Assembly (NCBI GenBank): GCA_965215995.1
Contig: OZ244128.1
Location: 682,001 to 746,000, forward strand
Source: SZUA-309 sp965215995
GTDB taxonomy: Bacteria > Pseudomonadota > Gammaproteobacteria > Pseudomonadales > Azotimanducaceae
Direction of reading: 5' to 3'
DNA length: 64,000 bases
A program made the translations under genes and the position numbers. The notes beneath the pieces were generated by a model that saw only the letters and a program-made list of their open reading frames with translations, searched no databases and was not told the origin of the DNA. Below, piece by piece: positions 33,983-43,178 of the stretch. Every line of letters starts with the position of its first letter. Positions within the stretch are counted from its first letter, which is position 1.

Positions 33983-35437
33983 ATGGCCGAAAACCCAGTG
34001 CAGTACCGACGAGAAAAAAAACGCGAAGGCAAGGTTCCGGTCAGCACCAAGATCTTCCAGGGATTTGGAGGACTATCGAACAGTCACAAAGACTTCGCGT
34101 TCAACAACTTCCTGCTTCTCTACTACAGCCAGATTCTCGGTGTGCCGGCCTCCACCGCCGCCATCGTGCTGGCCCTGTGCCTGTTCGCCGATGCGATCAC
34201 TGATCCCATGGTCGGCGCCTACTCGGATAACTTCAGATCGAGACTCGGTCGCCGACACCCGTTCATGTATGCCGCGGCGGTGCCGCTGGGTCTGTTCATG
34301 TTTCTGCTGTTCAGCCCGCCGGTTGATGCCTCCGAGATGATCCTTGTGGTCTGGCTGTTTGCATTCACCCTGGCAACCCGGACCGCGTTCACCTTCTTCA
34401 TCATGCCCTGGAACGCTGTCGCCGCTGAATTTTCCGATGACTACGTCGAGCGGACGTCCATCATCACCTACCGCTATGTGGTGGGCTGGATCGGCGGCGT
34501 CATCTTCTCGTTCGGCATGTACACGTTCGTTTTCACCTCATCGGAGTCGTATCCCGCCGGCCAGCTGGACCCGGGCAACTACCCTCTGTTCGCCATGATC
34601 ACCGGTGGGCTGATTACCCTGTGGTGCCTCGTTTCGACACACCTGACACGCCGGGAGGTGCCCTATCTGCTCCAGCCGGTGCGGGAAACACCGAAGTTCG
34701 ACTTCATGGACCTCGGGCGGCAGGTACTGCTCGCACTATCGAGTCGGAATTTCCGCCTCATGTTCACCGCCATGCTCTTCTTCGCCTGCATAGCCGGGAT
34801 CGGTAGCGTGTTCGACATGTACATGAATACCTACTTCTGGGAATTCACGCCGGAGGACCTGCGCTGGTTCGCCTTCTCTATCCTCGGCGCCATGGGGGCG
34901 TTCGTAGCGGTCCCGCTCCTGCAGAAGCGATTTCAGAAACAGCACATTCTGGTCACGGTGCTGAGTGTGACCATGGTGCTCGCCATGCTGAAGGTGATCT
35001 TCCGCTTCGCCGATATCTGGCCGGTCAACGGCGACCCCTGGTTGGTGGTCGCTCTGGTCATCCACTCCTCTTTTGGTGCCGGCCTTCTGACCACCGCCGG
35101 CATCATGTTCGGCTCCATGGTCGCCGACATGGTGGATGAGCAGGAGCAACGGGTAGGCCGGCGACAGGAAGGCGTGTTCGCCTCGGCGATCGGTTTCTCA
35201 TCGAAAGCCACGTCGAGCCTGGGGCTGATCATTGGCGGCTTCCTGCTCGACTACGCGATCGGCTTCCCGAGAGGCACGCAACCGGGTGAGGTTGCAGACA
35301 GCGTTCTGTTCAATCTGGCGTTTACGGATGGCATCGCCGTACCCCTCTGCTACTTCCTGCCGATATGGATGCTGACCCACTACACCTTGACCCGGGATCG
35401 CCTCACTGTGATTCAGGCGGAGTTGGGTCGTGGCTAA
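33983..35437 (+). CDS. MFS transporter, GPH-type
   Basis: A 484-residue transporter with 12 helices of the glycoside-pentoside-hexuronide family: the segment DAITDPMVGAYSDNFRSRLGRRHPFMYAAAVPLG is the conserved loop-2 motif, and MVDEQEQRVGRRQEGVFASAIGF is the matching second-half motif. ATG at 33983 is favoured; a TATACT box ends eight bases before it and there is no Shine-Dalgarno, so the message may be almost leaderless. The upstream ATG at 33920 is not supported. The next transporter gene overlaps its stop. Confidence 0.88.
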   Translation: MAENPVQYRREKKREGKVPVSTKIFQGFGGLSNSHKDFAFNNFLLLYYSQILGVPASTAAIVLALCLFADAITDPMVGAYSDNFRSRLGRRHPFMYAAAVPLGLFMFLLFSPPVDASEMILVVWLFAFTLATRTAFTFFIMPWNAVAAEFSDDYVERTSIITYRYVVGWIGGVIFSFGMYTFVFTSSESYPAGQLDPGNYPLFAMITGGLITLWCLVSTHLTRREVPYLLQPVRETPKFDFMDLGRQVLLALSSRNFRLMFTAMLFFACIAGIGSVFDMYMNTYFWEFTPEDLRWFAFSILGAMGAFVAVPLLQKRFQKQHILVTVLSVTMVLAMLKVIFRFADIWPVNGDPWLVVALVIHSSFGAGLLTTAGIMFGSMVADMVDEQEQRVGRRQEGVFASAIGFSSKATSSLGLIIGGFLLDYAIGFPRGTQPGEVADSVLFNLAFTDGIAVPLCYFLPIWMLTHYTLTRDRLTVIQAELGRG

Positions 35438-36752
35438 GGCTTCAGGCATGTTCTCCTCTCTGGCATTCAGAGACTTTCGCCTGCTCTGGCTTGGCAACGT
35501 CGCCGCCACGTTCGCCATGCAGATGCAGATGGTGGCGCGAGGCTGGCTCATCTACGACATGACCGCCTCGCCCATGGCACTCACCTGGGTGATGCTGTCT
35601 TTCATGCTGCCTTCGGTGGTGTTCTCCCTCGCGGGCGGCGTGATTGCCGATCGTCTGCGAAAGCGATCGATCATGATCGTCTCCGGCGTTTTCAACACCG
35701 TCGCCACCGCTGCGTTGGCTGCCATCGTCTACGTGGGTGAAGTCACCTTCTGGCACTTCATCTACTTCGGTGTGTTCAACGGCACCGTGCTGGCGCTATC
35801 TATGCCGGCACGAGCTTCCGTGACGCCGGAGATCGTCGGCAGGGATCAGGTGGTCAACGCCATGGCACTGCAATCAGCCACGTTCAATCTCTCCCGAATT
35901 GTCGGCCCCACCCTGGCCGGCATGTTGATCGCCTTGTTCGCTGCCGGGGACACCAGCTCAGCCGAAGGGGTCGGCATCGTCATATTCACCGTTGCCCTGC
36001 TCTATCTGGTCTCCGTGGTCTGCACGGCGCTCATTCACTACCAGGGCGATCCACACCGGGAAGGCACCAGCCCGCTGGCCGACGTGAAGGAGGGTTTCCG
36101 CTTCATGCGTGAAGAGCGGATCGTCCTGGGCCTCCTGGTGATGGGTTTCGTGCCCATGACCTTCGGCTTTTCCGTGACCTTTCTGATGCCTGCATTCAAC
36201 GCGGACGTGATCCTGGGCGGGCCGGATACGCTTGGTCTCCTGATGACGGCCGCGGGGGCCGGTGCCCTGGGTGGTTCGCTGCTCCTGGCCAGGGCCGGGG
36301 ATATCGGCAGCAAAGGCCGGGTGATGTTCTATGCCGGATTCCTCTGGGCCATCTTCATCGCCGCCTTTGCGCTGTCCGGCAATCTGGTGGCCGCCATGTT
36401 CTTCGGTGCGGTTACCGGCCTCTTTGGCGCCGTCATGGGTTCGCTCAACATGAGTGTGATCCAGATCGCTCTGCCCGACGAAATTCGTGGCCGGGTGATG
36501 GCCATCATGATGATGGCGCATGGCTTCATGCCTCTGGGCATCATTCCGATCAGCGCCGTCGCGGAAACCTGGGGCATTGATCTCGCCCTGCTGCTCGGCG
36601 CCGTATTGCTGGCAATCAGTCTCCTGCTGCTGCGGTTCTGGATACCGGAGCTGGCTGCCATCGACAAGGGTCACGGTGAAGAGGCGACAGAGGCCGCCGA
36701 AGGCGCCACCGCGCCGGACGGCGAAGAACTGCCAGGCGGTCGGCGGGTGTGA
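35430..36752 (+). CDS. MFS transporter
   Basis: A 440-residue transporter with 12 helices. FSLAGGVIADRLRKRSIMIVSG is the loop-2 MFS motif; LNMSVIQIALPDEIRGRVMAIMMMAHG is the typical loop before helix 11 of the MFS-3/enterobactin-exporter-like group. GTG at 35430 overlaps the preceding stop. The acidic C-terminal tail (KGHGEEATEAAEGATAPDGEEL) is cytoplasmic. Together with the gene before it, two unrelated carriers are cotranscribed. Confidence 0.9.
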   Translation: MAKASGMFSSLAFRDFRLLWLGNVAATFAMQMQMVARGWLIYDMTASPMALTWVMLSFMLPSVVFSLAGGVIADRLRKRSIMIVSGVFNTVATAALAAIVYVGEVTFWHFIYFGVFNGTVLALSMPARASVTPEIVGRDQVVNAMALQSATFNLSRIVGPTLAGMLIALFAAGDTSSAEGVGIVIFTVALLYLVSVVCTALIHYQGDPHREGTSPLADVKEGFRFMREERIVLGLLVMGFVPMTFGFSVTFLMPAFNADVILGGPDTLGLLMTAAGAGALGGSLLLARAGDIGSKGRVMFYAGFLWAIFIAAFALSGNLVAAMFFGAVTGLFGAVMGSLNMSVIQIALPDEIRGRVMAIMMMAHGFMPLGIIPISAVAETWGIDLALLLGAVLLAISLLLLRFWIPELAAIDKGHGEEATEAAEGATAPDGEELPGGRRV

Positions 36753-37750
36753 CCTCTCTGGTCACCGGTAGCGCCGGACACCTGGGCGAAGGTCTGATGC
36801 GCACGCTCCGAACAGCCGGGGAAGCAGTCATCGGCCTGGATGTGAAGGAGTCGCCCTGGACGGACCGGGTCGGCAGTGTCTGCGACGCAACGCTCGTTAG
36901 GGCGCTCATGACAGGTGTGCAGACGGTCTTTCACACCGCCACGCTGCACAAGCCACACGTCGCCACGCACAGCAAACAGGACTTCATCGACACCAATGTG
37001 TCCGGGACCCTAAGGTTGCTGGAATGCGCGGCTGATGCCGGTGTCGGGCAATTCATCTTCACCAGCACCACCAGCGTGTTCGGCAATGCCCTGAGACCAC
37101 CGCCCTGTACGCCGGCTGCCTGGATCACCGAAGCGGTAGTGCCTGAACCGAAAAACATCTATGGGATCACCAAGACAGCCGCCGAGGACCTCTGCCTGCT
37201 GCTGCACCGGCAACGCGCCCTGAACTGCATCGTGCTGCGCACCTCGAGGTTCTTTCTGGAAGAAGACGATAACCGGGCGCGACGTCAGCAATTTGCCGAC
37301 GAGAACCTGAAAGCCAACGAGTATCTGTACCGCCGCGTAGACGTGCAGGACGTGGTCGATGCCCATCTCTGTGCCCGCCGAGCGGCCGACCGGATCGGCT
37401 TCGGCCGCTACATCATCAGTGCAACCTCCCCCTTCGAGCCGAGCGACCTCGACGTGCTGAACGGAAACGCACCCCAGGTGGTCGCCGCCCGGTGTCCCGA
37501 GTACCTGAGTGTCTATGAACGACTGGGCTACCACATGCTCGAGCACATCGATCGGGTGTATGTAAACGCAGCGGCGAGAAGGGAACTCGGCTGGGAGCCC
37601 GCATGGAGCTTCAGCACCGTGCTGGATCGTCTCAGCCGCGGGGAACCCATCGGGAGTCCGCTTGCAGAGGCGATCGGCAGCAAGGGCTATCACGACCGTA
37701 CGTTCACCGACGGCCCCTTTCCGGTGGAAGACGACCCGGTGAATGATTGA
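36749..37750 (+). CDS. NAD-dependent epimerase/dehydratase-family protein
   Basis: A 333-residue extended SDR with Rossmann motif TGSAGHLGEGLM and active-site Y-x-x-x-K in IYGITKTAAED; catalytic Ser/Thr are in STTSVFG. The substrate cannot be read: relatives act on sugar nucleotides, but 3-beta-hydroxysteroid dehydrogenases share this build. GTG at 36749 overlaps the stop of the MFS gene as GTGTGA, so translation is probably coupled. Confidence 0.88.
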   Translation: MTSLVTGSAGHLGEGLMRTLRTAGEAVIGLDVKESPWTDRVGSVCDATLVRALMTGVQTVFHTATLHKPHVATHSKQDFIDTNVSGTLRLLECAADAGVGQFIFTSTTSVFGNALRPPPCTPAAWITEAVVPEPKNIYGITKTAAEDLCLLLHRQRALNCIVLRTSRFFLEEDDNRARRQQFADENLKANEYLYRRVDVQDVVDAHLCARRAADRIGFGRYIISATSPFEPSDLDVLNGNAPQVVAARCPEYLSVYERLGYHMLEHIDRVYVNAAARRELGWEPAWSFSTVLDRLSRGEPIGSPLAEAIGSKGYHDRTFTDGPFPVEDDPVND

Positions 37751-37804
37751 CGCCTGCCGCGGAACCGCACTACCGTGATCTGATTGCCAGTCAGGGGCCT
37801 CTAG

Positions 37805-38974
37805 ATGAACAACACCTCCTTCAGACCACTCGTCAACCGAACTCAGCTGCGTGCAATGCTGATTGCCAGCTCAGCTCTGCTGACCCTGGCAGCCTGCGGG
37901 CCAAGCGAGCAACCGCAAGCGCCCGATACAACGGCCCCCGCAGAGGCAATCGAAGCAGAACCCGTACCTACTTCGAGCAGCGCTGCAGAGCCTTCTGTGG
38001 AATCCCGGCTGCTGCCCGGTATCGAGTTCCTGACCGTGGAAAGCAACGGTATTCAGATGCGCGTCGCCACCATGGGCGAAGGGCCGGTGGTGCTTTTTGC
38101 GCACGGCTGGCCGGAATCCTGGTACTCCTGGCGACATCAGATCAAGGCCGTGGCCGATGCGGGCTTCCGGGCGCTGGCACCGGACATGCGCGGTTATGGA
38201 GAGACGGATGCCCCGGAAGACGTGACCAGCTACAACCAGGTGAATCTCGCCGCCGACATGGTTGGCATTCTGGATGCGCTCGGCATCGATACAGCAACCA
38301 TGGTGGGCCATGACTGGGGGGCGCCGGTAGCAACCCACAGCGTGCTGATCTATCCGGAGCGGTTCAACGGACTGGTGCTCATGAGCGTGCCACACGGTGG
38401 CCGTGGACCGGCCAACCCCATGGATGCCATGCGTGCCCGTACGGGCGACAACTTCTTCTACATGGTCTATCACAACGAGCCCGGCGGTGTCGCAGAAGCG
38501 GAGTACGACAGCGATCCGCGTAGCTTCCTGAGTCGCATTTACCTCTCCCCGGACTCACCGCGGGAGCCACCGGAAGTCACCGACCCGAAGCGCTCGGCTG
38601 GTGGCTGGATTCCCCGCCTCGGCGCGCCGAAGGGACTGCCGGATTGGCTGACTCAGGCCGACCTGGACTACTACGTGAGCCAGTTCGAGCAAGCGGGTTT
38701 CCGCGGTGGCGTGAACTATTACCGGAACTTCGGCCTTACCTGGGAGCTGACGGCGGACCTGGACCAGACAGTTCGGCTGCCTGCCCTGTTCATCGCTGGC
38801 GAGGAGGACCTGGTGATCAGCGGTGCCAACGAAGCGCAGCTGCGCGCGCTGATGGCGGATACGGTGCCACAGCTGACCGATGTGGTGCTGCTCCCTGGGA
38901 TCGGACACTGGGTGCAGCAGGAAGCGCCGGTTGAGACCAATGCCGCCTTGCTGGCCTTCCTGGCGGGGCTCTAA
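37805..38974 (+). CDS. Lipoprotein epoxide hydrolase-like alpha/beta hydrolase
   Basis: A 389-residue protein: lipoprotein signal (LIASSALLTLAAC, Cys at residue 31), a Pro/Ala/Glu-rich linker, then an epoxide hydrolase-type domain. HGWPESWYSW holds the oxyanion loop, GHDWGAPVA has the Asp nucleophile, and the His lies near the end in GIGHWVQQEAP. Soluble epoxide hydrolases are normally cytoplasmic; export to the outer envelope is unusual. Haloalkane dehalogenases share the fold but need different halide-binding residues. Confidence 0.88.
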   Translation: MNNTSFRPLVNRTQLRAMLIASSALLTLAACGPSEQPQAPDTTAPAEAIEAEPVPTSSSAAEPSVESRLLPGIEFLTVESNGIQMRVATMGEGPVVLFAHGWPESWYSWRHQIKAVADAGFRALAPDMRGYGETDAPEDVTSYNQVNLAADMVGILDALGIDTATMVGHDWGAPVATHSVLIYPERFNGLVLMSVPHGGRGPANPMDAMRARTGDNFFYMVYHNEPGGVAEAEYDSDPRSFLSRIYLSPDSPREPPEVTDPKRSAGGWIPRLGAPKGLPDWLTQADLDYYVSQFEQAGFRGGVNYYRNFGLTWELTADLDQTVRLPALFIAGEEDLVISGANEAQLRALMADTVPQLTDVVLLPGIGHWVQQEAPVETNAALLAFLAGL

Positions 38975-39100
38975 GACCCGATTATCTGGCTGATTCACAC
39001 GATTCGGCCCGTTTTCAGCGAAATACCACGCTGAGCACAACGTTCAAGCAAACGCTGTGCGCGCATTGTGACGCCACTCGCTTGGTAGTGGACTCGAGCA
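38975..39100. other. Intergenic region, no gene seen
   Basis: A stretch of 126 bases between two same-strand genes. It should hold a promoter for the globin fusion gene. I see no strong hairpin and no convincing -35/-10 pair. Confidence 0.35.
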
Positions 39101-40231
39101 ATGCAATCATTCGACATCGTGGAACGTTTCGCCGTCATCCTGCTCGTGGCCGGGATGGGCATGTTTATCTGGGGTTGGTCCATCGAGCCGCCCACCAGCC
39201 TGATCGCAGCGATATCAGGCGCCTACTCCGACTGGAGCCCGGGGCTGGTGGTGGACGGCCTCCTGCTGCTGGTGATCAACCGGGTGCTGCGCAACAACGA
39301 GCGCAGCCGAATTCTGGGCCAGGTCGGCAGCCTCTCCAATGAGTTCGCGCTGGATGCGGTACGCCGCTGCCAGGAAGAAGGCTGGCAGAAAAGCGGTGCC
39401 ATGGCCGGCCGCTGCTATGTCAAGGCCAGGCTCTCCCGAGCCGACCTCTCAGGTGCGCATCTTTCCGGCAGTGATTTCAGCTTTGCCGATCTCCGGGACG
39501 TGGATTTCATGCACGCCAACCTCAAAGGCGCGGATTTCACCGGGGCGAACCTCAAAGGCGCCGATCTCAGATGGGCGGATCTCACCGATGCCACCCTGCG
39601 CTGGGCAGATCTTACCGGCGCGGAGATTGATGGTGCCCGGCTCCAGGGTGTGGATGCCACGTCGGCCTGCATCGAGCAACACCACCGGGACTTCCCGGAG
39701 CTCAATGCCGCCATTGTTGGCGGCTATCTCTGCGCGCGGCAGCTCGAGCTTCTGAAAGAGAATTTCGAGTTGCTGCTCGCCGAAGGACCCCCAGTGATCC
39801 GCGGCTTCTACGAGCGGTTGTTCGTCGCGGCACCGGAGGTCAAGGGGCTGTTCAGTTCCGACATGGACCGGCAAGCGCGCAAGTTCCTGCAGAGCCTGCA
39901 GGTCATTGTGTCGAGCCTGGCCTGCACCGAGAAAGCGGTGCCCATGCTGCAACGGCTCGGTGAACGGCACAGGGACTACGGCGTGGAACCCGATCACTAT
40001 CCGGTGGTGGGCGGCGTGCTCATCGAGACTCTGGAACACGCCTTGGCGGACGCGTTCACGGGAGAAGCCCGGGATGCCTGGGCTGGTGCGTTTGCCCAGA
40101 TAGCGGCAATCATGAGCGCGGCACCCGAGGTGGTGGCAACAGGATCGGTTCAGACGGCTGATCAGCCCAACGCACCCGAAGAGAACCGCATCGTCCGCTT
40201 TCCGCGGCAGGCGACAAACGACGCGGCATGA
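39101..40231 (+). CDS. Membrane pentapeptide-repeat protein fused to a globin domain
   Basis: A 376-residue protein in three parts. Residues 9-28 form a membrane helix (FAVILLVAGMGMFIWGWSIE), with a second hydrophobic stretch near 50. Residues about 110-190 are pentapeptide repeats of the A-D/N-L-x-x type (ANLKGADFTGANLKGADLRWADL...). Residues about 208-345 are a flavohemoglobin-like globin: Tyr B10 in GFYERLF, the PE-K-LF stretch, and the proximal His in GERHRDYGVEPDHYPVVGG. No reductase domain follows. The pairing is unusual and suggests a membrane-tethered haem sensor or oxygen/NO binder. Confidence 0.9.
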   Translation: MQSFDIVERFAVILLVAGMGMFIWGWSIEPPTSLIAAISGAYSDWSPGLVVDGLLLLVINRVLRNNERSRILGQVGSLSNEFALDAVRRCQEEGWQKSGAMAGRCYVKARLSRADLSGAHLSGSDFSFADLRDVDFMHANLKGADFTGANLKGADLRWADLTDATLRWADLTGAEIDGARLQGVDATSACIEQHHRDFPELNAAIVGGYLCARQLELLKENFELLLAEGPPVIRGFYERLFVAAPEVKGLFSSDMDRQARKFLQSLQVIVSSLACTEKAVPMLQRLGERHRDYGVEPDHYPVVGGVLIETLEHALADAFTGEARDAWAGAFAQIAAIMSAAPEVVATGSVQTADQPNAPEENRIVRFPRQATNDAA

Positions 40232-40276
40232 CCGGTCAGGTAGGATAGCGTTCGACCATGGCAGATCAGGAAGCCA

Positions 40277-41005
40277 ATGCCAATCGAACTCTCGGAAAAG
40301 GAAGCCCGCGTCATCGGTTGCCTGATGGAGAAGTCGGTGATCACCCCGGATCAGTATCCGATGACACTGAACGGGCTGACCAATGCCTGCAATCAGAAGT
40401 CATCCAGGGAGCCTGTGATGAACCTGGAGTCTGGCGATGTGCTGCATACACTCCGCGCCCTTCAGGACAAGCACCTCGTCCGGGTTGAGGAAAACTTCAA
40501 GACCCAGGTGGAGAAGTACGCGCAGCGTCTGTGCAACACGCCATTCTCCGACTACCAGTTCGACGAGGCCCAGTTTGCCGTCATGACGGTGCTGCTATTG
40601 CGGGGTCCCCGCACCCCGGGTGAGTTGAGGGCCAATGTGGGCAGGCTGCACACATTCGCCGACAACGCCGAAGTCCAGGAGACGCTCAACACGCTCATTG
40701 ATCGCGAGGGCGGCCCGGTCGTCGTGCAGCTGCCGCGAAAGCCAGGCCGCCGTGACAACGAGTATGCCCACCTCCTGGCCGGACAGGTGCCGGACGTCGA
40801 GCAAGCAGAGACCGGCGCAGGTAGCACAGCGTTGCCAACGGCACGTTCCGCTGCTGCTGGATCAGACAGCTCAGCCAGAAGCGCGCCTGCAGTCCCGGCA
40901 ACCGACCGCGCAGAGCTGGAGATCCGTCTGACAGCTCTGGAATCCGAAGTGGCGGCTCTCAAATCGGAGCTTACCGGCCTGAAAAGGGAGCTCGGTATCG
41001 ACTAG
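40277..41005 (+). CDS. yceH: YceH-family (DUF480) protein
   Basis: A 242-residue protein with two winged-helix domains: LSEKEARVIGCLMEKSVITPDQYPMTLNGLTNACNQKSSREPV is the classic N-terminal block, followed by QFAVMTVLLLRGPRTPGELRANVGRLHTFAD. The last 60 residues are a coiled coil (ALESEVAALKSELTGLKRELG), longer than in E. coli. Its role in cells is not well defined. AGGAAG precedes the ATG. Confidence 0.93.
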   Translation: MPIELSEKEARVIGCLMEKSVITPDQYPMTLNGLTNACNQKSSREPVMNLESGDVLHTLRALQDKHLVRVEENFKTQVEKYAQRLCNTPFSDYQFDEAQFAVMTVLLLRGPRTPGELRANVGRLHTFADNAEVQETLNTLIDREGGPVVVQLPRKPGRRDNEYAHLLAGQVPDVEQAETGAGSTALPTARSAAAGSDSSARSAPAVPATDRAELEIRLTALESEVAALKSELTGLKRELGID

Positions 41006-41030
41006 CAGCCGCTGAGTTCGAGCCCTCTTT

Positions 41031-42272
41031 TCAGAACATGTTCGGGCAATGCGGCCGTCGCCGGGTGGCGAACAGCGCATCGAGCCTGGCGGCTTGCTGC
41101 TCATCCGGAATGGCTGCTCTTCCCATTCGGGCCAGATCACTCGCTCTGCTGTGACCGCTGACCAGCGAAGCCAGACCATCGGGCCGGATGGTCAGATCCG
41201 GGTGCGTGCTACCAGCGAGTTTTTCTACTTCCGCCCCATCTTCGTTGGCGATCACCCGGTAGCAACCGTTATTCCACGGGCAGAGCACATCCTCGGTGAC
41301 TTGGATCACCACCTCGCCCGGCAGATCATAGCCGCGGCCGCCAAGCGCGCCGGCCGCATCCACGATGCGCATCCAGACCCCATCGGTGGTCCTCCGGCGC
41401 AGGCGCCTGGGCTCGAGAAACAGGCTCGGTGCAGGATCATCCTCTGCCACGTAGTCGAACCTGATCCGATCGACCAGGTCGTGACTGGCGAGGAAGCGCC
41501 AGAGCCCGCGATAGGCGTCCATGTCCAGCCAGACGAAGTCGAACACGTCCATGATCTGCGGCGACTCGGGAAAGAGCTTCACATCGAATAGCGTTTTATA
41601 GAGGCAGTAGCCTCGAGGTTTACCACCATCATCGAAGTAGACGGCGATCCAGACGTTCTGACCTTCCGATCGCTTCAACATGAAGTCCCACAGAAACTTA
41701 CGACGCTGCAGCATGCCGTTAGCCGGTGTCGAGTAGGCTTCATACACGGATTCGAGATGAGGCATGGCCTCCGCTCTGCTCAAGCGGCGCGTATTTCCCC
41801 CTGACTGTTCGCCGAACTGAAACTCAACGAACCGCAGCGGCACCTCATAGGTCACCTGAGTGGTCGCAAGGCCATAGCCAAACCGCTGATAGATGGCGCC
41901 CATTGAAGCCCAGAGGATCGCCAGAGGCACGTCACGCTGCCTGGCTCGCTGCAGCAGCCCTTCCATCAGCTGCCGAACCAGGCCGCGACGCCGATATCCC
42001 GGATCGCAGGTCACCAGCGTCACCCCATCCGCGGCAACAGGGCGACCATTCATCTGCATCTGGAAGTCGAAGGCACCGGAGGTCGCCACCATTCGCTCGC
42101 CATCGTAGGCGCAAAGCGTCTGCTGGGGTGTTACCGGCGGCGGCTCCGGCTCGTCCTTGGGCTGCTCATTGTTCGCGAACGCGTATCCGACCAGCTGCAT
42201 AATGGTCTGCAGCTCTTCCTCGCGCGCTGCACGAATCTCGAAGTTCGTCCCCGTATCGGCGCCGTCCGCCAT
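41031..42272 (-). CDS. Eis-like GNAT acetyltransferase
   Basis: A 413-residue protein close to the size of mycobacterial Eis. The N-terminal GNAT domain has the acetyl-CoA loop in DPGYRRRGLVRQLMEGLLQRA; a second degenerate GNAT region follows; the C-terminal SCP2-like part (EDGAEVEKLAGSTHPDLTIRPDGLASLVSGHSRASD) and the terminal NMF are Eis-type. Eis enzymes acetylate amines such as aminoglycosides or protein lysines; the substrate here is unknown. Convergent with yceH. Confidence 0.88.
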   Translation of the reverse strand: MADGADTGTNFEIRAAREEELQTIMQLVGYAFANNEQPKDEPEPPPVTPQQTLCAYDGERMVATSGAFDFQMQMNGRPVAADGVTLVTCDPGYRRRGLVRQLMEGLLQRARQRDVPLAILWASMGAIYQRFGYGLATTQVTYEVPLRFVEFQFGEQSGGNTRRLSRAEAMPHLESVYEAYSTPANGMLQRRKFLWDFMLKRSEGQNVWIAVYFDDGGKPRGYCLYKTLFDVKLFPESPQIMDVFDFVWLDMDAYRGLWRFLASHDLVDRIRFDYVAEDDPAPSLFLEPRRLRRRTTDGVWMRIVDAAGALGGRGYDLPGEVVIQVTEDVLCPWNNGCYRVIANEDGAEVEKLAGSTHPDLTIRPDGLASLVSGHSRASDLARMGRAAIPDEQQAARLDALFATRRRPHCPNMF

Positions 42273-42340
42273 GCTAAGAATCCTCTCCCTCGAAGGCCGC
42301 TCAGTGTACAGTAGACGCCTGCGCCGGGGAGGATCTGCTC

Positions 42341-43165
42341 ATTCGCATTACAACGCTACTGCTTGCCATCATGCTAACGGCTGCTGGTTCGAAACCGGCC
42401 ATTCCCGACGATCTGATAAACGCAATCAGGGTGGCTGAAAACAGCTCGAGCATTCGCGTTCTGGTCGTCACCACCACCCATGGCTTCCGTCACGAGGGTG
42501 CGATCGACACCGCCAAAGCGCTCTTCCCGCGCTTGAACGAAACGACCGAGTTCGAATTCACGGTGACCGAGGTACTCGAGGATCTTCTGAACCTGGACGA
42601 CTACGACGTGCTCTTCTTTGCCAACAGCACATTACGGATCGCACCTGAACCTGACGGCGGCCTCAACACCATCCAGCAGAATGCCATCCTCGATTTCATC
42701 CGTGCGGGTGGCGGCTTCGTCGGCGCTCACTCCGCACTGGATGCCTGTTACGGCTGGGACGATTATCGCGAACTGGTGGGCGGCGGTCTGTTTCACTCCC
42801 ATCCCTGGAACCAGAACGTCGGCATCAACAGAGAAGTGCCCGACCACCCCGCGACGGCACACCTGGGCGACCGCTTCGAGCTGCGTGATGAGATCTACCT
42901 GTTGGATGAGAATCCGCGGCCGAACGTGAATGTGCTGCTCAGTCTGGATGCGGCCAGCGTCGATCTCTCGAGACTGCCCGCTGAGATCGATCGCTCAGAC
43001 ATCCCGATCTCCTGGACAAGCACCTGGGGTGGCGGAAGAATCTTCATGACCAAGCTGGGTCACTTCCCGCACATCTGGCTGGATCCGCGCTTCCTCGAGC
43101 ATCTGCTGCAGGGCCTCAGATACGCCGCCGGTCGGCCGGACGCCAAGACATCACCCCCACATTAA
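42341..43165 (+). CDS. Secreted ThuA-domain protein (start codon ambiguous)
   Basis: A trehalose-utilisation (ThuA)-type glutamine-amidotransferase-like protein: RVLVVTTTHGFRHEGAID, YDVLFFANSTL, GGGFVGAHSALDACYGW and the late HLGDRFELRDEIY. The first ATG in frame (42371) has no ribosome site and would cut a signal peptide in half. The in-frame ATT at 42341 lies eight bases after GGAGG, and from it the chain reads IRITTLLLAIMLTAAGS, a complete signal. I therefore give the start as 42341 with moderate confidence; 42371 is the fallback. A VOC gene follows by 13 bases. Confidence 0.8.
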   Translation: MRITTLLLAIMLTAAGSKPAIPDDLINAIRVAENSSSIRVLVVTTTHGFRHEGAIDTAKALFPRLNETTEFEFTVTEVLEDLLNLDDYDVLFFANSTLRIAPEPDGGLNTIQQNAILDFIRAGGGFVGAHSALDACYGWDDYRELVGGGLFHSHPWNQNVGINREVPDHPATAHLGDRFELRDEIYLLDENPRPNVNVLLSLDAASVDLSRLPAEIDRSDIPISWTSTWGGGRIFMTKLGHFPHIWLDPRFLEHLLQGLRYAAGRPDAKTSPPH

Positions 43166-43178
43166 AAGGAGATGAAGT

